DNA of 64,000 bases, taken from positions 686,124 through 750,123 of the forward strand of contig NZ_QQSY01000001.1 in NCBI RefSeq assembly GCF_003351225.1, in the 5' to 3' direction. This stretch comes from Dyella solisilvae. Its GTDB lineage: Bacteria > Pseudomonadota > Gammaproteobacteria > Xanthomonadales > Rhodanobacteraceae. A model generated the notes under the pieces. That model did no database searches. It saw nothing but the letters and a program-made list of their open reading frames with translations, and had not been told where the DNA came from. Positions 63,561 to 64,000 of this stretch are shown here, piece by piece (position 1 is the first letter of the stretch; every line of letters begins with the position of its first letter). Made by a program: the position numbers and the translations under genes.

Positions 63561-63761
63561 ATGCACATGCTTCTTGCCCGTTCCGCCTTCGAGCGCGGAA
63601 TGCAGCTAGTAGCAGGGATGCTCTCCCATCGGGACACGCAGGACGCCTCACAAAAAGATTCACAGGACCACAGCTGTTCCCAGCTGGTTTCCTGGCAGCC
63701 TGGCGCGCAATCGCGCCGGGAAGACGAGCTCGCCCGCCGACGCATCGTCGCGGTCGACTGA
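63561..63761 (+). CDS. Small hypothetical protein
   Basis: A possible 66-residue protein starting MHMLLARSAFERGMQLV, rich in Gln, Ser, Asp and Arg further on. GGAG lies 8 nt before the ATG at 63561, and the AT-rich upstream region (63423-63520) could hold a promoter. No family is recognised. An ORF on the other strand (63515-63745) covers the same bases but lacks a ribosome site. Confidence 0.5.
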   Translation: MHMLLARSAFERGMQLVAGMLSHRDTQDASQKDSQDHSCSQLVSWQPGAQSRREDELARRRIVAVD

Positions 63762-63770
63762 GCGCTGCCT

Positions 63771-64000
63771 TCAGACGGCCGGAGGCGCGCTGAAGACCTG
63801 CGCGACCTCTTCCGCCGCCAGTGCGCGCCACTGCCCGGCCGGCAGCTCGCCCAGCGTCAGTCCACCAATGGCGACGCGCGTCAGCGTTTCCACGTGGTTG
63901 CCCGCCGCGGCGAACATCCTCCGCACCTGATGGTAGCGCCCTTCGGTGACGATCAGCCGCGCGTGACGGGGGCCTAGCACGTCGAGCACGGCCGGTTCCA
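63771..64000 (-). CDS. rsuA: RsuA-type 16S rRNA pseudouridine synthase, C-terminal part
   Basis: The last ~76 codons of a pseudouridine synthase of the RsuA/RluE group; the N-terminus lies beyond base 64000. LIVTEGRYHQVRRMFAAAGN is the conserved motif III with its basic pair, followed by VETLTRVAIGGLTLGELPAG. RsuA isomerises U516 of 16S rRNA; the RluE/RluF types modify 23S rRNA, so the target is probable and not certain. Confidence 0.88.
   Translation of the reverse strand, partial: EPAVLDVLGPRHARLIVTEGRYHQVRRMFAAAGNHVETLTRVAIGGLTLGELPAGQWRALAAEEVAQVFSAPPAV

Overview
The window is high-GC bacterial chromosome, densely packed with single-copy housekeeping and stress genes. I see no phage, plasmid, insertion-sequence, CRISPR, rRNA or tRNA content. 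Gene content (gluQ, htpX, yajQ, pldA, tcdA, selO, a PhaB-type reductase, an AlgP/histone-H1-like basic protein, DUF1345 and MpaB-type proteins) and intergenic palindromes built on GTCATTCCGGCG...GCCGGAATCCAG suggest a gammaproteobacterium of the order Lysobacterales (Xanthomonadales), probably Rhodanobacteraceae. That placement is inference; no 16S or marker comparison was possible.

Region 1-10.7 kb: the start of an exported amidohydrolase, then a complete assimilatory nitrate operon on the minus strand (narK transporter, nirB and nirD nitrite reductase, nasA nitrate reductase, cysG siroheme synthase, a hemD-like gene). Upstream of narK there is a near-consensus sigma-54 promoter and, about 130 bp further up, an NtrC-type site, so nitrogen limitation probably controls the operon. 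Region 10.7-24 kb: mutS, katG with an OxyR-like operator and a long leader, a single-domain response regulator, hslR, an AEC transporter, htpG, htpX, gluQ and phaB.

Region 24-40.5 kb: tcdA, a cytochrome c'-like protein, a pirin, an Old Yellow Enzyme, an alpha/beta hydrolase, two cold-shock genes sharing a conserved leader, a ycaQ-type DNA glycosylase, pldA, slyD, dacB, a glutathione peroxidase, the metNIQ methionine importer and pncB. A structured stretch ending in a strong terminator lies upstream of pncB and may be a small RNA or leader attenuator.

Region 40.5-53 kb: a cytochrome c fusion, envelope lipoproteins, a Lys/Arg/Ala-rich histone-like protein, a rhomboid protease, PhzF, YaiI, a HIBADH-family dehydrogenase, a BaiN-like flavoprotein, YajQ, OsmC, a Tat-exported intradiol dioxygenase with a Pro/Gly/Met-rich insertion, and a DAHP synthase. 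The DAHP synthase is preceded by a textbook attenuator: a 27-residue leader peptide containing YFWFYGY, four mutually complementary segments and a terminator.

Region 53-64 kb: an MpaB-type oxygenase, a NERD-UvrD helicase, two paralogous secreted SH3/proline-rich proteins flanking a Rieske oxygenase-permease pair, trxC, selO, a small unknown ORF and the end of an rsuA-type pseudouridine synthase. The strongest regulatory observations are the aromatic attenuator, the NtrC/sigma-54 nitrate promoter, the OxyR-katG operator, the paired csp leaders and the pncB-upstream RNA candidate.
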